Origin: Faecalibacterium prausnitzii
GTDB lineage: Bacteria; Bacillota; Clostridia; Oscillospirales; Ruminococcaceae
Reading direction: 5' to 3'
Length of the DNA stretch: 64,000 bases
Assembly (NCBI RefSeq): GCF_003287495.1
Contig: NZ_PRLE01000001.1
Span: 248,001 to 312,000, forward strand
Below are positions 33,186-41,151 of this stretch, piece by piece. The position numbers were made by a program, and so were the translations under genes. The notes below the pieces were generated by a model. It saw only the letters and a program-made list of their open reading frames with translations, ran no database searches and was not told where the DNA came from. Each line of letters begins with the position of its first letter. The stretch's first letter is position 1.

Positions 33186-34025
33186 TCAGGCTTCGCCGTC
33201 CTCATAGCCCACCAGCAGGCCGCCCAGCTCTGCATAGTAGCTGCACAGGCCGCCGCAGGGCGTCACCGTCACCTCAGCCCCGTCAAAGACCGCCTGCACC
33301 ATGTGCTTGAGGCGCTCGGCCGCCGCAGGGTTGTCGCAGTGAGAGATCTGCAGTTTGCCGCCGTTGTAGCCGTGGCCCTTGAGCTCCAGCACGATGCGCT
33401 CCAGAGCACCGTGCTCCCCGCGGGTCTTGCAGAGAACATCCAGCTCGCCGATCTCGCTCGCCTGCCCGATGACCCGGATGCCCAGCATCCGTGCCACAGC
33501 GGCCACGGCGGGCTTCACCCGGCCATTGCGGGCCAGATTGGCCAGCGATTCCAACGAAAAGAGCAGATGGGTGTGCTTGTGGTAGCGCAGCATCTCCTCA
33601 CAAACGGCGTCAAACTCGTGCCCGGCGGCAAGCTCGCTCTGCAGGTGCTCCGCCAGCAGGTACTGCTCCGGGCCGGTGGAAAGGCTGTCCAGCACGAACA
33701 CCCGCTTGCCGGGGTTCTCCTGCTGATACTCCTCCGCCGCCAGCTGGGCCGCGTTGTAGCTGCCTGAGAGAGTGCCCGTGATGGTGATGGCATAGACCTC
33801 ATCGGCCCCCTCATAGGCGGCCAGCCAATCGCTGACATTGGGGCAGGAAGTGGACGTTTTGCCCTTATAGGTGCGCAGGGTCCGGGCCATGCCCACAGCA
33901 TCCAGCGTGCCATCGTCTAAATATTCGGCATCGTCAGTGATGATCTTGAGCGGGACGCAGGCAAAGTCCACACCTTTCAATGCGTACAGGCTGGAAGCCG
34001 AGTCCACAACGATCTTGGTTTTCAT
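33186..34025 (-). CDS. DegV family fatty-acid-binding protein
   Basis: 279 residues. The start TKIVVDSASSLY is the DegV pattern for the first loop; TSTSCPNVSDWLAAYEGADE and ITITGTLSGSYNAAQLAAEE carry the conserved lipid head-group site (TSxPS-like and SGTYQ-like). LFSLESLANLARNGRVKP is the family's FxLdyLkkGGRI-like stretch. Family knowledge: DegV/FakB proteins bind fatty acids and present them to the FakA kinase for phospholipid synthesis. No fakA is seen here. The neighbour cls also acts on phospholipids. Confidence 0.88.
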   Translation of the reverse strand: MKTKIVVDSASSLYALKGVDFACVPLKIITDDAEYLDDGTLDAVGMARTLRTYKGKTSTSCPNVSDWLAAYEGADEVYAITITGTLSGSYNAAQLAAEEYQQENPGKRVFVLDSLSTGPEQYLLAEHLQSELAAGHEFDAVCEEMLRYHKHTHLLFSLESLANLARNGRVKPAVAAVARMLGIRVIGQASEIGELDVLCKTRGEHGALERIVLELKGHGYNGGKLQISHCDNPAAAERLKHMVQAVFDGAEVTVTPCGGLCSYYAELGGLLVGYEDGEA

Positions 34026-34084
34026 AGCAATTCTCCCTATCTTACAAGCGGACGTCTGCCGCGTTTTTCTCTGGTTGTAAAAAC

Positions 34085-34113
34085 ACTATATCAGTTTTTC
34101 AAAAACCTGTCAA
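34085..34113 (-). promoter_or_regulatory. Promoter of degV
   Basis: Minus strand perfect -35 TTGACA (34113-34108), 17-base spacer, -10 TATAGT (34090-34085). Confidence 0.8.
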
Positions 34114-34152
34114 CAGATTTCAAAAATTATTTAAAAAGTTTTTGTTTTCCCG

Positions 34153-34181
34153 TTGACCCTCATTTTAAAATGCGCTATACT
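34153..34181 (+). promoter_or_regulatory. Promoter of the DUF1836 gene
   Basis: -35 TTGACC (34153-34158), 17-base spacer, -10 TATACT (34176-34181). The predicted start, seven bases further, falls on the A of the ATG at 34188. Confidence 0.75.
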
Positions 34182-34187
34182 GACAGC

Positions 34188-34736
34188 ATGAAACAGGAAT
34201 TGAACCGCCGCGTTGCGGCCTGTGCCGCAGGCTTTGCCCTGCCCCGGTACAGTGACCTGCCCCAGGTGGGGCTGTATCTGGACCAGACCGTCCAGTTCAT
34301 CAACGGCTATTTCCGGGATTTCCCCGGGGTGGAGCTCACCCCCTCCATGGTGAGCAACTATGTGAAGAAAGGCATCATCAGTCACCCCGTCAAAAAGAAG
34401 TATACCCGGGAGCAGCTTGCTTCTCTCATGTATATTGCGGTTTCCAAGACCGTGCTCTCGATGGAAAACATCGACGCGCTGTTCCAGATGCAGCGCGCGC
34501 ACTGCACCGCCGAGGAAGCCTATAACTACTTCTGCGACGAGATGGAAAACTGCCTGCCCTTTGTGTTCGGGGCGCGCAACACCATCCGGGACCTCGCCGT
34601 GGATGCCGCCACCGAGAAACGGCTCCTCCGCAGCACCATTCTGGCCGCTGCCAACAAAATGTATCTGGACTGTTTCTTCGCGGCCCAGCGGCAGGAAGAA
34701 GCTCTCTGGCCGGATATTCTGGCAGACCTAGCCTAA
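34188..34736 (+). CDS. DUF1836 family protein, probably leaderless
   Basis: 182 residues. LPRYSDLPQVGLYLDQTVQFI, TPSMVSNYVKKGII and KKYTREQLASLMYI are the DUF1836 core, a winged-helix-like DNA-binding module found in Firmicutes. A second ATG at 34170 lies inside the promoter spacer and cannot be the start. At 34188 the ATG coincides with the predicted first base of the message, and no Shine-Dalgarno is present (TACTGACAGC upstream). So the protein should be MKQELNRRVAACAAG... from a leaderless mRNA. The DUF1653 gene follows 13 bases after the stop. Confidence 0.85.
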   Translation: MKQELNRRVAACAAGFALPRYSDLPQVGLYLDQTVQFINGYFRDFPGVELTPSMVSNYVKKGIISHPVKKKYTREQLASLMYIAVSKTVLSMENIDALFQMQRAHCTAEEAYNYFCDEMENCLPFVFGARNTIRDLAVDAATEKRLLRSTILAAANKMYLDCFFAAQRQEEALWPDILADLA

Positions 34737-34749
34737 AGGAGTTTTGCTC

Positions 34750-34998
34750 ATGCGTGAATTGCAGATCGGGCGGGTATACCGCCACTTCAAAGGGGACTAT
34801 TATCTGGTGGAGGGGGTCGCCAACGATTCCGAGACCGGGGCCCCGTTTGTCATTTACCGCAAGCTTTACGGCGACGGCGGGCTCTGGCTCCGCCCGCTGG
34901 AGATGTTTTTGAGCAAGGTGGATCAAGAAAAGTACCCGGATTGCCCCCAGGAGTACCGTTTTGAGTTGCAGGAGATTCCCAGCAAAGCGGGACACTGA
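34750..34998 (+). CDS. DUF1653 domain-containing protein
   Basis: 82 residues, MRELQIGRVYRHFKGDYYLV at the start. The pattern GxxYRHFKGxYYLVxxxAxDSETGxPxVxYRxLYGDxxLWxRPxxMF is the DUF1653 signature almost letter for letter. AAAGGAG lies eight bases before the ATG. Family knowledge: small, often attached to nudix-type or unknown proteins, with a barrel-like fold; function unknown. It is the second gene after DUF1836 and ends in a shared terminator. Confidence 0.9.
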   Translation: MRELQIGRVYRHFKGDYYLVEGVANDSETGAPFVIYRKLYGDGGLWLRPLEMFLSKVDQEKYPDCPQEYRFELQEIPSKAGH

Positions 34999-35012
34999 AT
35001 CATAAACAGCAG

Positions 35013-35059
35013 AAAAACCGCCCATGCAGTCTTCGTGTGAAGAACGCATGAGCGGTTTT
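35013..35059. terminator. Bidirectional terminator between DUF1653 and prfB
   Basis: AAAACCGC-CATGC-CTTC / GAAG-GCATG-GCGGTTTT stem with T and A runs on both sides, between convergent genes. Confidence 0.88.
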
Positions 35060-35076
35060 GTGATTTACAGGGAGGA

Positions 35077-36198
35077 TCAGGTGTCCTGCAGCTCGCCACG
35101 GGAAGCGGCTTTCAGGTAAGCGAAGATGAATCCGTCGAGGTCGCCGTCCATCACGGCATCGACGTTGCCGGTCTCGTAGTTGGTGCGGTGATCCTTGACC
35201 ATGGTATAGGGCATGAAGACATAGCTGCGGATCTGGTGGCCCCAGGCGATCTCATTCTGGACGCCCTTGATGTCCTCGATCTTGTCCATGTGCTGCTGCT
35301 TTGCGATCTGATACAGCTTCGCTTTCAGCATTTCCATCGCGTAGTCACGGTTCTGGAACTGGCTGCGCTGGGTCTGGCAGCTGACCACGACGCCGGTGGG
35401 CTTGTGGATCAGACGGACCGCGGAAGAAGTCTTGTTGATGTGCTGGCCGCCGGCACCAGAGGAGCGGTAGACCTGCATCTCAATGTCCTCGGGGCGGATG
35501 TCCACCTGGATGGTGTTGTCCAGCTCAGGCATCACTTCCAGCGAGGCGAAGCTGGTCTGGCGGCGGGCGTTGGCGTCAAACGGAGAGACGCGCACCAGAC
35601 GGTGGACGCCGTTCTCGCTCTTGAGCAGGCCGTAGGCGTTTGCGCCCTTGACCATCATGGAAGCGCTCTTCATGCCGGCCTCGTCGCCGTCCTGATAGTC
35701 CAGCACTTCCACGCTCATGCCATGGGCAGCGGCCCACTTGTTGTACATACGGTAGAGCATCTCGGCCCAGTCCTGTGCCTCGGTGCCGCCGGTACCGGCG
35801 TGGAACGTCAGGATGGCGTTGCTGTGGTCATACTCGCCGTTCAGCATGGTCATCAGCTGCAGCTCGTCCACAGCCTTGCCCACGGCATTGACAGCTTCCT
35901 CCGCCTCGGGCACCATCTCGGGGTCGTACTCCTCGTCCAGCATCACCAGCATGGTCTCGGCGTCGTCGTACAGGCCCTGCAGTTTTTCAAAGCGATTCAG
36001 CTTGCCTTTCAGGTCGCCGACTTCGTCAAACACCTTTTTGCTCAGCTCGGCGTCATCGTAAAAGCCGGGGCGGGACATGGTATGCTCCAGCTCCTGCACA
36101 CGCTTGCGGGAAGCATCAATGGCCAGAGCCTCTTCCAGATCCTTGACAGCGGTACCGTAATCGGCCAGCTGCACTTTCAGTTCGTCAGTGGTAATCAT
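35077..36198 (-). CDS. prfB: Peptide chain release factor 2, no programmed frameshift
   Basis: 373 residues. GGQ in RSSGAGGQHINKTSSAVRLI and the stop-codon motif SPF in HRLVRVSPFDANARRQTSF define RF2, which reads UGA and UAA. The whole protein is in one frame from MITTDELKVQLADYGTAVKD; there is no in-frame UGA near codon 25 and no CTTTGA-type slip site, so the usual autoregulatory +1 frameshift is missing. AGGAGAGGAC precedes the ATG. Promoter -35 TTTACT, 17 bases, -10 TATACT lies at 36291-36263. Confidence 0.96.
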   Translation of the reverse strand: MITTDELKVQLADYGTAVKDLEEALAIDASRKRVQELEHTMSRPGFYDDAELSKKVFDEVGDLKGKLNRFEKLQGLYDDAETMLVMLDEEYDPEMVPEAEEAVNAVGKAVDELQLMTMLNGEYDHSNAILTFHAGTGGTEAQDWAEMLYRMYNKWAAAHGMSVEVLDYQDGDEAGMKSASMMVKGANAYGLLKSENGVHRLVRVSPFDANARRQTSFASLEVMPELDNTIQVDIRPEDIEMQVYRSSGAGGQHINKTSSAVRLIHKPTGVVVSCQTQRSQFQNRDYAMEMLKAKLYQIAKQQHMDKIEDIKGVQNEIAWGHQIRSYVFMPYTMVKDHRTNYETGNVDAVMDGDLDGFIFAYLKAASRGELQDT

Positions 36199-36262
36199 GG
36201 TCTAGTCCTCTCCTATATATTGAAACCGGTAAAAGATACAGTTTATACACAGATACTTCATT

Positions 36263-36291
36263 AGTATACCGAGAATCCATGGTAAAGTAAA
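36263..36291 (-). promoter_or_regulatory. Promoter of prfB
   Basis: Minus strand -35 TTTACT (36291-36286), 17-base spacer, -10 TATACT (36268-36263). Confidence 0.6.
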
Positions 36292-36357
36292 GGGGAAAAT
36301 TTACTATCATGCTGGAAATTTGAAGATTTTCACCTTTTCTTTTCCCTTTTGGGGGAG

Positions 36358-36363
36358 TATAAT
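36358..36363 (+). promoter_or_regulatory. -10 box before the RING-like membrane protein
   Basis: Perfect TATAAT, 34 bases before the ATG. The -35 side (TTTTCT at 17 bases) is weak. Confidence 0.4.
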
Positions 36364-36396
36364 AACAGCAACTACCTTATTTTATGGGAGGAACTT

Positions 36397-37365
36397 ATGC
36401 CGAAATATTATGGCTGCCCGTGTGAGGGCTGCGGCCAACCGCTCACCCTCCGGGACGACATCGTTGTCTGCCCCGACTGCGGCGCGCCTTATCACCGCAC
36501 CTGTTACGAGAAACTGGGCCGCTGCATCCACAGCCCGGCCCACGCAGCAGGGTACGAATGGAAATTCCCGTACCAGGAAAATGAGCTGCGCACCTGCCCC
36601 AGCTGTGGCGAGCGCACCCTGCGCAGCGAAGAACACTGCCGCTGCTGCGGGGCCAAGCTGCCCCCGGAGGGTGCGGAGCAGCCCAACGACCGCGCGGAAG
36701 AAGAGCAGAATTTTGATTATGCCAGCTTCTACCGCCAGTTTGAGGAGGGCAATGTGCCCGACCCGCTCAAGGAGGCTTATCAGGCCGCCTTTGGCAAGGA
36801 AGAGCAGATGGACGGCATCTCCTGCAAGGACTGGAATGCCTACATCGGCCGCTCGGCTCCGTCTTACATGACGACCTACAGCCGGATGGAGCTGACCCAC
36901 AGCAAGATTGCCATGAGCTTTTCCGCCCTGCTGTTCGGCCCGTTCTATTTCTTCTACCGCAAGGCATGGAAGCCCGCCTTTGGTTTCCTGTTTGCCGAGC
37001 TGCTGCTCTCAGCCCCTTACTTTATTGATATGCTGCAGATCACCGGCAGCAGCCTCTCCCCCGGCCTGAGCAATTCAGCTTTGCTGATGCTCTCGCGGGT
37101 GTGCTCGTTCCTGGGCTTTCTGCTGATGGTGCTGCGGGGCATGTACGGCAAATGGCTCTACCGCAAGAGCGCGGCCGCCCGCATCCGCCGCATCCAGAAC
37201 GAGTTTCCGGATGCCGAGCAGCGTCGGGCCGTTCTTAGCGCACAGGGCGGCACCAGCCTGGCCGCCGTGTTTGGCAGCCTGGCTCTGCTCTTCGTTCTGG
37301 GCAGCGCTTTCACCCTGTTGCTTGGACCCAATATGCAGGCCCTGCTTGACATCGTTTCCGGCTGA
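36397..37365 (+). CDS. RING/zinc-ribbon membrane protein
   Basis: 322 residues. The N-terminus is a prokaryotic RING-type zinc module (CEGCGQPLTLRDDIVVCPDC then GAPYHRTCYEKLGRC), followed by a second zinc ribbon (TCPSCGERTL...HCRCCGAKL). An acidic linker leads to a C-terminal half with about four membrane spans (ALLFGPFYFFYRKAWKPAFGF, LLLSAPYFIDMLQIT, RVCSFLGFLLMVLRG, AAVFGSLALLFVLGSAFTLLL). The FGPFYFFYRK motif is typical of DUF2628-like membrane proteins. GGAGGAAC precedes the ATG at 36397. Role unknown; galU follows 44 bases later. Confidence 0.82.
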   Translation: MPKYYGCPCEGCGQPLTLRDDIVVCPDCGAPYHRTCYEKLGRCIHSPAHAAGYEWKFPYQENELRTCPSCGERTLRSEEHCRCCGAKLPPEGAEQPNDRAEEEQNFDYASFYRQFEEGNVPDPLKEAYQAAFGKEEQMDGISCKDWNAYIGRSAPSYMTTYSRMELTHSKIAMSFSALLFGPFYFFYRKAWKPAFGFLFAELLLSAPYFIDMLQITGSSLSPGLSNSALLMLSRVCSFLGFLLMVLRGMYGKWLYRKSAAARIRRIQNEFPDAEQRRAVLSAQGGTSLAAVFGSLALLFVLGSAFTLLLGPNMQALLDIVSG

Positions 37366-37409
37366 GATCTCAGCTGCGCATTATAGAGAATTGTGAAGGA
37401 GTCCAAATC

Positions 37410-38285
37410 ATGAAAAAAGTCACGAAAGCCGTCATCCCGGCTGCGGGTCTGGGCACACGCGTGCTCCCCGCCACCAAGGCAATGCCCAAGGGGATGCTCC
37501 CCATCGTGGACAAGCCTGCCATCCAGTATCTGGTGGAGGAAGCCGTGCGTTCTGGCATCACCGATATTCTGATCATCCTGGGCCGCAACCAGAGCATCAT
37601 TGAAGACCACTTTGACCGCAGCCCTGAGCTGGAGGAAAAGCTGGCCGCTCCTGGCAAGGAGAAGATGCTGGAAGAGTGCCTTGGCATTGCCAACATGGCC
37701 AACATCTACTTTGTCCGCCAGAAGCAGACTCTCGGCCTCGGCCACGCTGTCAGCGTCGCCAAAGCCTTTACGGGCGATGATCCGTTCGTGGTCCTCTACG
37801 GCGACGACGTCATCTGGGGCGAAGACCCGGTCTGCGCCCAGCTCATCCGTGCTTACGAAGAGTTTGGCCGCCCCTGTGCCGGTGTCAGCGCGGTGCCCTG
37901 GGCCGATGTGAGCCGCTACTGCAGCCTGAAGACCACCCCCATCCACGACAACTACTTCTTTGTGGATGACATGATCGAGAAGCCCAAAAAGGGCCAGGAG
38001 TTCAGCAACTACTCCATCCTGGGCCGCGTGCTGCTCACCCCGGAGATTTATGACATCCTCGCCCATACCAAGCCCGGTGCCGGCGGCGAGATCCAGCTGA
38101 CCGACGCCATGGCCGAGTACGCCCGCAACCACGGCGGCATGACGGCAGTGGAGTTCACCGGTAAGCACTACGACATGGGCAACAAGCTCAAGGTCGTGGA
38201 GGCTCAGGTAGAGCTGGCCCTGCAGCACCCGGAGATCGGCGAGGCATTCCGCGCTTACCTGAAAGAGTTCTGCAAGACGCTGTAA
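37410..38285 (+). CDS. galU: UTP-glucose-1-phosphate uridylyltransferase
   Basis: 291 residues. The nucleotide-binding start is VIPAAGLGTRVLPATKAMPK; VDKPAIQYLVEEAVRSGI, YGDDVIWGEDP, GGEIQLTDAMAEY and EFTGKHYDMGNKLK are GalU signatures. One change: the usual KEMLP reads KGMLP here. AAGGAG lies ten bases before the ATG. Family knowledge: makes UDP-glucose for cell-surface sugars. It may be co-transcribed with the RING-like gene, and it ends in a strong terminator. Confidence 0.95.
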   Translation: MKKVTKAVIPAAGLGTRVLPATKAMPKGMLPIVDKPAIQYLVEEAVRSGITDILIILGRNQSIIEDHFDRSPELEEKLAAPGKEKMLEECLGIANMANIYFVRQKQTLGLGHAVSVAKAFTGDDPFVVLYGDDVIWGEDPVCAQLIRAYEEFGRPCAGVSAVPWADVSRYCSLKTTPIHDNYFFVDDMIEKPKKGQEFSNYSILGRVLLTPEIYDILAHTKPGAGGEIQLTDAMAEYARNHGGMTAVEFTGKHYDMGNKLKVVEAQVELALQHPEIGEAFRAYLKEFCKTL

Positions 38286-38301
38286 AATTTCTGATATCGA
38301 A

Positions 38302-38334
38302 AAAATCCTCCGACACGGGTCGGAGGATTTTTTC
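38302..38334 (+). terminator. Terminator of galU
   Basis: AAATCCTCCGAC / GTCGGAGGATTT stem with a short loop and six T. Confidence 0.92.
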
Positions 38335-38357
38335 TTATGCTTCTTCTTATGCTTCTG

Positions 38358-39548
38358 TTATGCCTGGCTCGGGTGAGGCTGCGGGGGCATTTTGGTAAAG
38401 AGGGCCTTGAGCACCAGCGGCGTCAGGACCGAGGAGACCACGATGAGCAGGATGACGGCAGTGAAATAGACCGGGTCCACCACGCCGACCTCCAGGCCTT
38501 TCTGGGCCACGATCAGGGCCACCTCGCCGCGGGTCATCATGCCGACACCCACCTTGAGGGAATCGCCCCAGCTGAAGCGGCAGAGCTTTGCGGCCAGACC
38601 GCAGCCGATGATCTTGGTGATGAGGGCGATGACCACAAAGCAGACGCTAAACAGCAGGATTTCTGCCGTCAGGCCGCTGATATCGGTCTTCAGGCCGATA
38701 CTGGCGAAGAAGACTGGCGCAAACAGCGTGTAGTTGCTGATATCCACCCGGCGCTCCACATAGGGGGCATCCTGAATGGAGCAGAGCACGATGCCTGCAA
38801 TGTACGCGCCAGTGATATCCGCGATGCCGAAATACTGCTCCGCAATATAGGCCATCGCAAAGCAGAACGCCATGCTGACGATGGTGATACGCTGGGTGTG
38901 GGGGTTGCGGTTGTCCAACCACTTCATGGCACGGTGACACACCACACCAATGATGATGGCTGCCACAAAGAAAAGCACCGTGTTCAGCAGCACCTTGCCA
39001 AGGCCTGTGCCCGTGCCGGAGCTGGCCCCCAGCACACAGGTCAGCACCACGATGCCGATGACATCATCAATGACAGCGGCACTGACGATGGTGGTCCCGA
39101 GAAAGCTCTTCAAATGGCCCAGCTCCTGCAGGGTGGCCACTGTGATGGACACGCTGGTGGCTGTCATGATGGTACCGATAAAGAGTGCCTTATAGAACTC
39201 CGGGCTGCCCACGGCAGAAAAACCGTAGAACAAGCTGTACAGCAGCGTACCGCCGCCCAGCGGGACCGCCACGCCCACACAGGCGACGAGGGTCGCAATG
39301 GGGCCGGCCCGCAGCAGCTCTTTCAAATTGGTGCCAAGGCCCGTGGTGAACATCAGCAGCACCACGCCGATCTCCGCAAAGATCTCAATGGTATCGCTGG
39401 TGTGCACCAGGTTGAGCAGACAGGGCCCGATGAGCAGGCCCGCGATGATCTCGCCTACCACCTGCGGCGCTTTGCATTTGCGGGCCACCAACCCGAAAAA
39501 CTTGGCGCTGATCATGATGATGGCGAGGTTCCGGAAGACAGAATACAT
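38358..39548 (-). CDS. Cation/proton antiporter (CPA2 family)
   Basis: 396 residues, about twelve membrane spans. VGEIIAGLLIGPCLLNLV in span 2, VVLLMFTTGLGTNLKEL, and SAAVIDDVIGIVVLTCVL with the ion-binding Asp pair (IDDV) are the CPA2 marks. It stops after the last span with a short PQPHPSQA tail, without the TrkA-N domain of KefB-type exchangers. No Shine-Dalgarno better than GAAGG is seen before the ATG. Family knowledge: exchanges Na+ or K+ for H+ across the membrane. Confidence 0.92.
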   Translation of the reverse strand: MYSVFRNLAIIMISAKFFGLVARKCKAPQVVGEIIAGLLIGPCLLNLVHTSDTIEIFAEIGVVLLMFTTGLGTNLKELLRAGPIATLVACVGVAVPLGGGTLLYSLFYGFSAVGSPEFYKALFIGTIMTATSVSITVATLQELGHLKSFLGTTIVSAAVIDDVIGIVVLTCVLGASSGTGTGLGKVLLNTVLFFVAAIIIGVVCHRAMKWLDNRNPHTQRITIVSMAFCFAMAYIAEQYFGIADITGAYIAGIVLCSIQDAPYVERRVDISNYTLFAPVFFASIGLKTDISGLTAEILLFSVCFVVIALITKIIGCGLAAKLCRFSWGDSLKVGVGMMTRGEVALIVAQKGLEVGVVDPVYFTAVILLIVVSSVLTPLVLKALFTKMPPQPHPSQA

Positions 39549-39641
39549 GGATTTAACCTTCTTTCACACACTTTTACTCCGGCAGGGCAGCCCGGCCGCG
39601 CGCCGGTGGAGCACCACTCCTCCCTGCCCTGCCGGTTCCTT

Positions 39642-39670
39642 ATTATAACGCTTTTGTTTGTTAAAATCAA
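39642..39670 (-). promoter_or_regulatory. Promoter of the antiporter gene
   Basis: Minus strand -35 TTGATT (39670-39665), 17-base spacer, perfect -10 TATAAT (39647-39642). Leader of nearly 90 nt. Confidence 0.7.
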
Positions 39671-39759
39671 AACAAATTTCAAAAATCCGGCAAAAAGGCG
39701 GTTAAAAATTGCATCGTGCAGGTTTCCCTATTTTTATGCAAAATTATGATACAAAACGC

Positions 39760-39788
39760 TTGACAATTCCGTCCGTACTTGCTATAAT
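39760..39788 (+). promoter_or_regulatory. Promoter of rpsF-ssb-rpsR
   Basis: Perfect consensus: TTGACA (39760-39765), 17-base spacer, TATAAT (39783-39788). Confidence 0.92.
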
Positions 39789-39794
39789 AAATTG

Positions 39795-39880
39795 CTGTCT
39801 GAACAGACACGCCGCACGGAGCGCGATGCCGCGCTCCGTGTACCCTTGGCCTCAGGACCCTGAGGCCCTCAAGTCCAAAA
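39795..39880 (+). promoter_or_regulatory. rpsF leader, candidate S6:S18-binding RNA
   Basis: The leader folds into CACGGAGCGCG / CGCGCTCCGTG and GGCCTCAGG / CTGAGGCC hairpins, with CCG just before the first. In many bacteria the S6:S18 complex binds a leader hairpin with a CCG bulge to repress this operon. Position and hairpins fit; the exact match to that motif was not tested. Confidence 0.55.
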
Positions 39881-39894
39881 GGAGGTGCTACAAA

Positions 39895-40179
39895 ATGGCA
39901 AAGTACGAAACCATGCTGATTACCAGCGCCGCTCTCGACGAGGAGGCAACTTCCGCTCTGGTCGGTAAGTTCAAGTCCCTGATCGAGGCTAACGGTACGA
40001 TCGATTCCATCGACGAGTGGGGCAAGCGCCGTCTGGCCTACCCCATCAACGACGAGGAGGAAGGCGTCTACACCGTGATCAACTTCACCAGCGAGCCCAG
40101 CTTCCCCGCTGAGCTGGACCGTGTGTACAAGATCACTGAAGGCGTTATGCGCAGCCTGATCGTTGCCCACGAGGAGTAA
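39895..40179 (+). CDS. rpsF: 30S ribosomal protein S6
   Basis: 94 residues starting MAKYETMLITSAALDEEATS. The central WGKRRLAYPINDEEEGVYTV is the S6 core, where RRLAY contacts S18 and 16S rRNA. AAAAGGAGGTG lies eight bases before the ATG. A longer frame begins upstream in the leader and is not real. It is the first gene of the rpsF-ssb-rpsR operon, which keeps the bacterial order. Confidence 0.98.
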   Translation: MAKYETMLITSAALDEEATSALVGKFKSLIEANGTIDSIDEWGKRRLAYPINDEEEGVYTVINFTSEPSFPAELDRVYKITEGVMRSLIVAHEE

Positions 40180-40209
40180 TCTTTTCGTGACCAAAAAGGA
40201 GTCCGTATT

Positions 40210-40686
40210 ATGTTGAATGTTGTTGCCATCATGGGCCGCCTTGTGGCCGACCCTGAGCTCCGCACCACCCAGAGTGGTATCAATGTGGTCAGCTTCCGCA
40301 TTGCATGTGACCGCAACTTCGCCCGCCAGGGTGAACAGCGTCAGGCCGATTTTATCGACATCGTCGCATGGCGTCAGCAGGCCGAGTTTGTCTCCAAGTA
40401 TTTCCAGAAAGGCAGTCTGATTGCCATTGAAGGCTCTCTGCAGACCCGCCAGTATCAGGATAAGAACGGAAACAACCGTACCGCTGTGGAGGTCGTTGCC
40501 AACAACATCAGCTTTGCAGGCCCCAAGAGCAACAATCAAGGCGGCGGCAGCTATCAGAACGCTGCTCCGTCCTACCAGAACCAGGCCCCTGCCCGTCCGG
40601 CTGCTGTGGAGGCTGCTCCCAGCTACTCATCCGGCAGTGCAGATGATTTCGCTGTGATTGATGACAGCGATGACCTGCCGTTCTAA
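40210..40686 (+). CDS. ssb: Single-stranded DNA-binding protein
   Basis: 158 residues. OB-fold from MLNVVAIMGRLVADPELR through FRIACDRNFARQGEQRQADF, DIVAWRQQAEFVSKYFQKGS and GSLQTRQYQDKNGNNRTAVE. A flexible Gln/Ala/Pro linker follows to the acidic tip DDSDDLPF, the site that recruits partner proteins. AAAAGGAGTCC precedes the ATG. It lies between rpsF and rpsR with gaps of 30 and 47 bases. Confidence 0.98.
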   Translation: MLNVVAIMGRLVADPELRTTQSGINVVSFRIACDRNFARQGEQRQADFIDIVAWRQQAEFVSKYFQKGSLIAIEGSLQTRQYQDKNGNNRTAVEVVANNISFAGPKSNNQGGGSYQNAAPSYQNQAPARPAAVEAAPSYSSGSADDFAVIDDSDDLPF

Positions 40687-40733
40687 CACACAAAACGGTC
40701 TACCGTAAAAAATCCAACAGGAGGTAATAAGCA

Positions 40734-40991
40734 ATGGCTTTTGAAAGAACCGAAGGCTCTCGCCCCGCGCGCCCCATCCGCCGCGGCCGCAAGAAGGTTT
40801 GCAGCTTCTGTGTCGATCGCATCGACACCATCGATTACAAGGACGTGCCCCGTCTGCGTAAGTACGTTTCTGAGCGTGCAAAGATCATTCCCCGCCGTGT
40901 TACCGGCACTTGCGCTTATCATCAGCGCGCACTGACCGTGGCTATCAAGCGTGCTCGTCACGTTGCTCTGATGCCCTACGTCAGCGACTAA
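40734..40991 (+). CDS. rpsR: 30S ribosomal protein S18
   Basis: 85 residues. [20 protein letters not shown] at the start holds a CxxC pair, then [20 protein letters not shown] and [20 protein letters not shown], the S18 core. CAGGAGG lies nine bases before the ATG. The cysteines (C23, C26 and the one in GTCAYH) suggest the zinc-binding form of S18. It closes the operon ahead of a strong terminator. Confidence 0.98.
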   Translation: MAFERTEGSRPARPIRRGRKKVCSFCVDRIDTIDYKDVPRLRKYVSERAKIIPRRVTGTCAYHQRALTVAIKRARHVALMPYVSD

Positions 40992-41041
40992 TCTTTGATT
41001 TAAAAAATCAACCAACCCTTTCAAAATAATCAGCAATCAGC

Positions 41042-41082
41042 AAAGCCCGTTTTCCTGCCGACACAGGAAAACGGGCTTTTTC
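41042..41082 (+). terminator. Terminator of the rpsF operon
   Basis: AAGCCCGTTTTCCTG / CAGGAAAACGGGCTT stem (15 bp) with a 6-base loop and a T run. Confidence 0.95.
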
Positions 41083-41096
41083 GTTTGCCATTTTTG

Positions 41097-41105
41097 TGGT
41101 ATACT
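41097..41105 (+). promoter_or_regulatory. Extended -10 promoter of the transglutaminase-like gene
   Basis: TGTGG then TATACT (41100-41105), the same extended -10 seen at 24390. No clear -35. Confidence 0.45.
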
Positions 41106-41151
41106 GAGCTCAAAAGCTTATTTTGCGGTATTTTGCAAAGGAGGAATTTTT

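Noticed and set aside
38335-38365. Short CTTATGCTTCT repeats after galU
   Set aside because: Only two or three imperfect copies of 9-12 bases; they code the C-terminus of nothing and show no CRISPR or satellite character.
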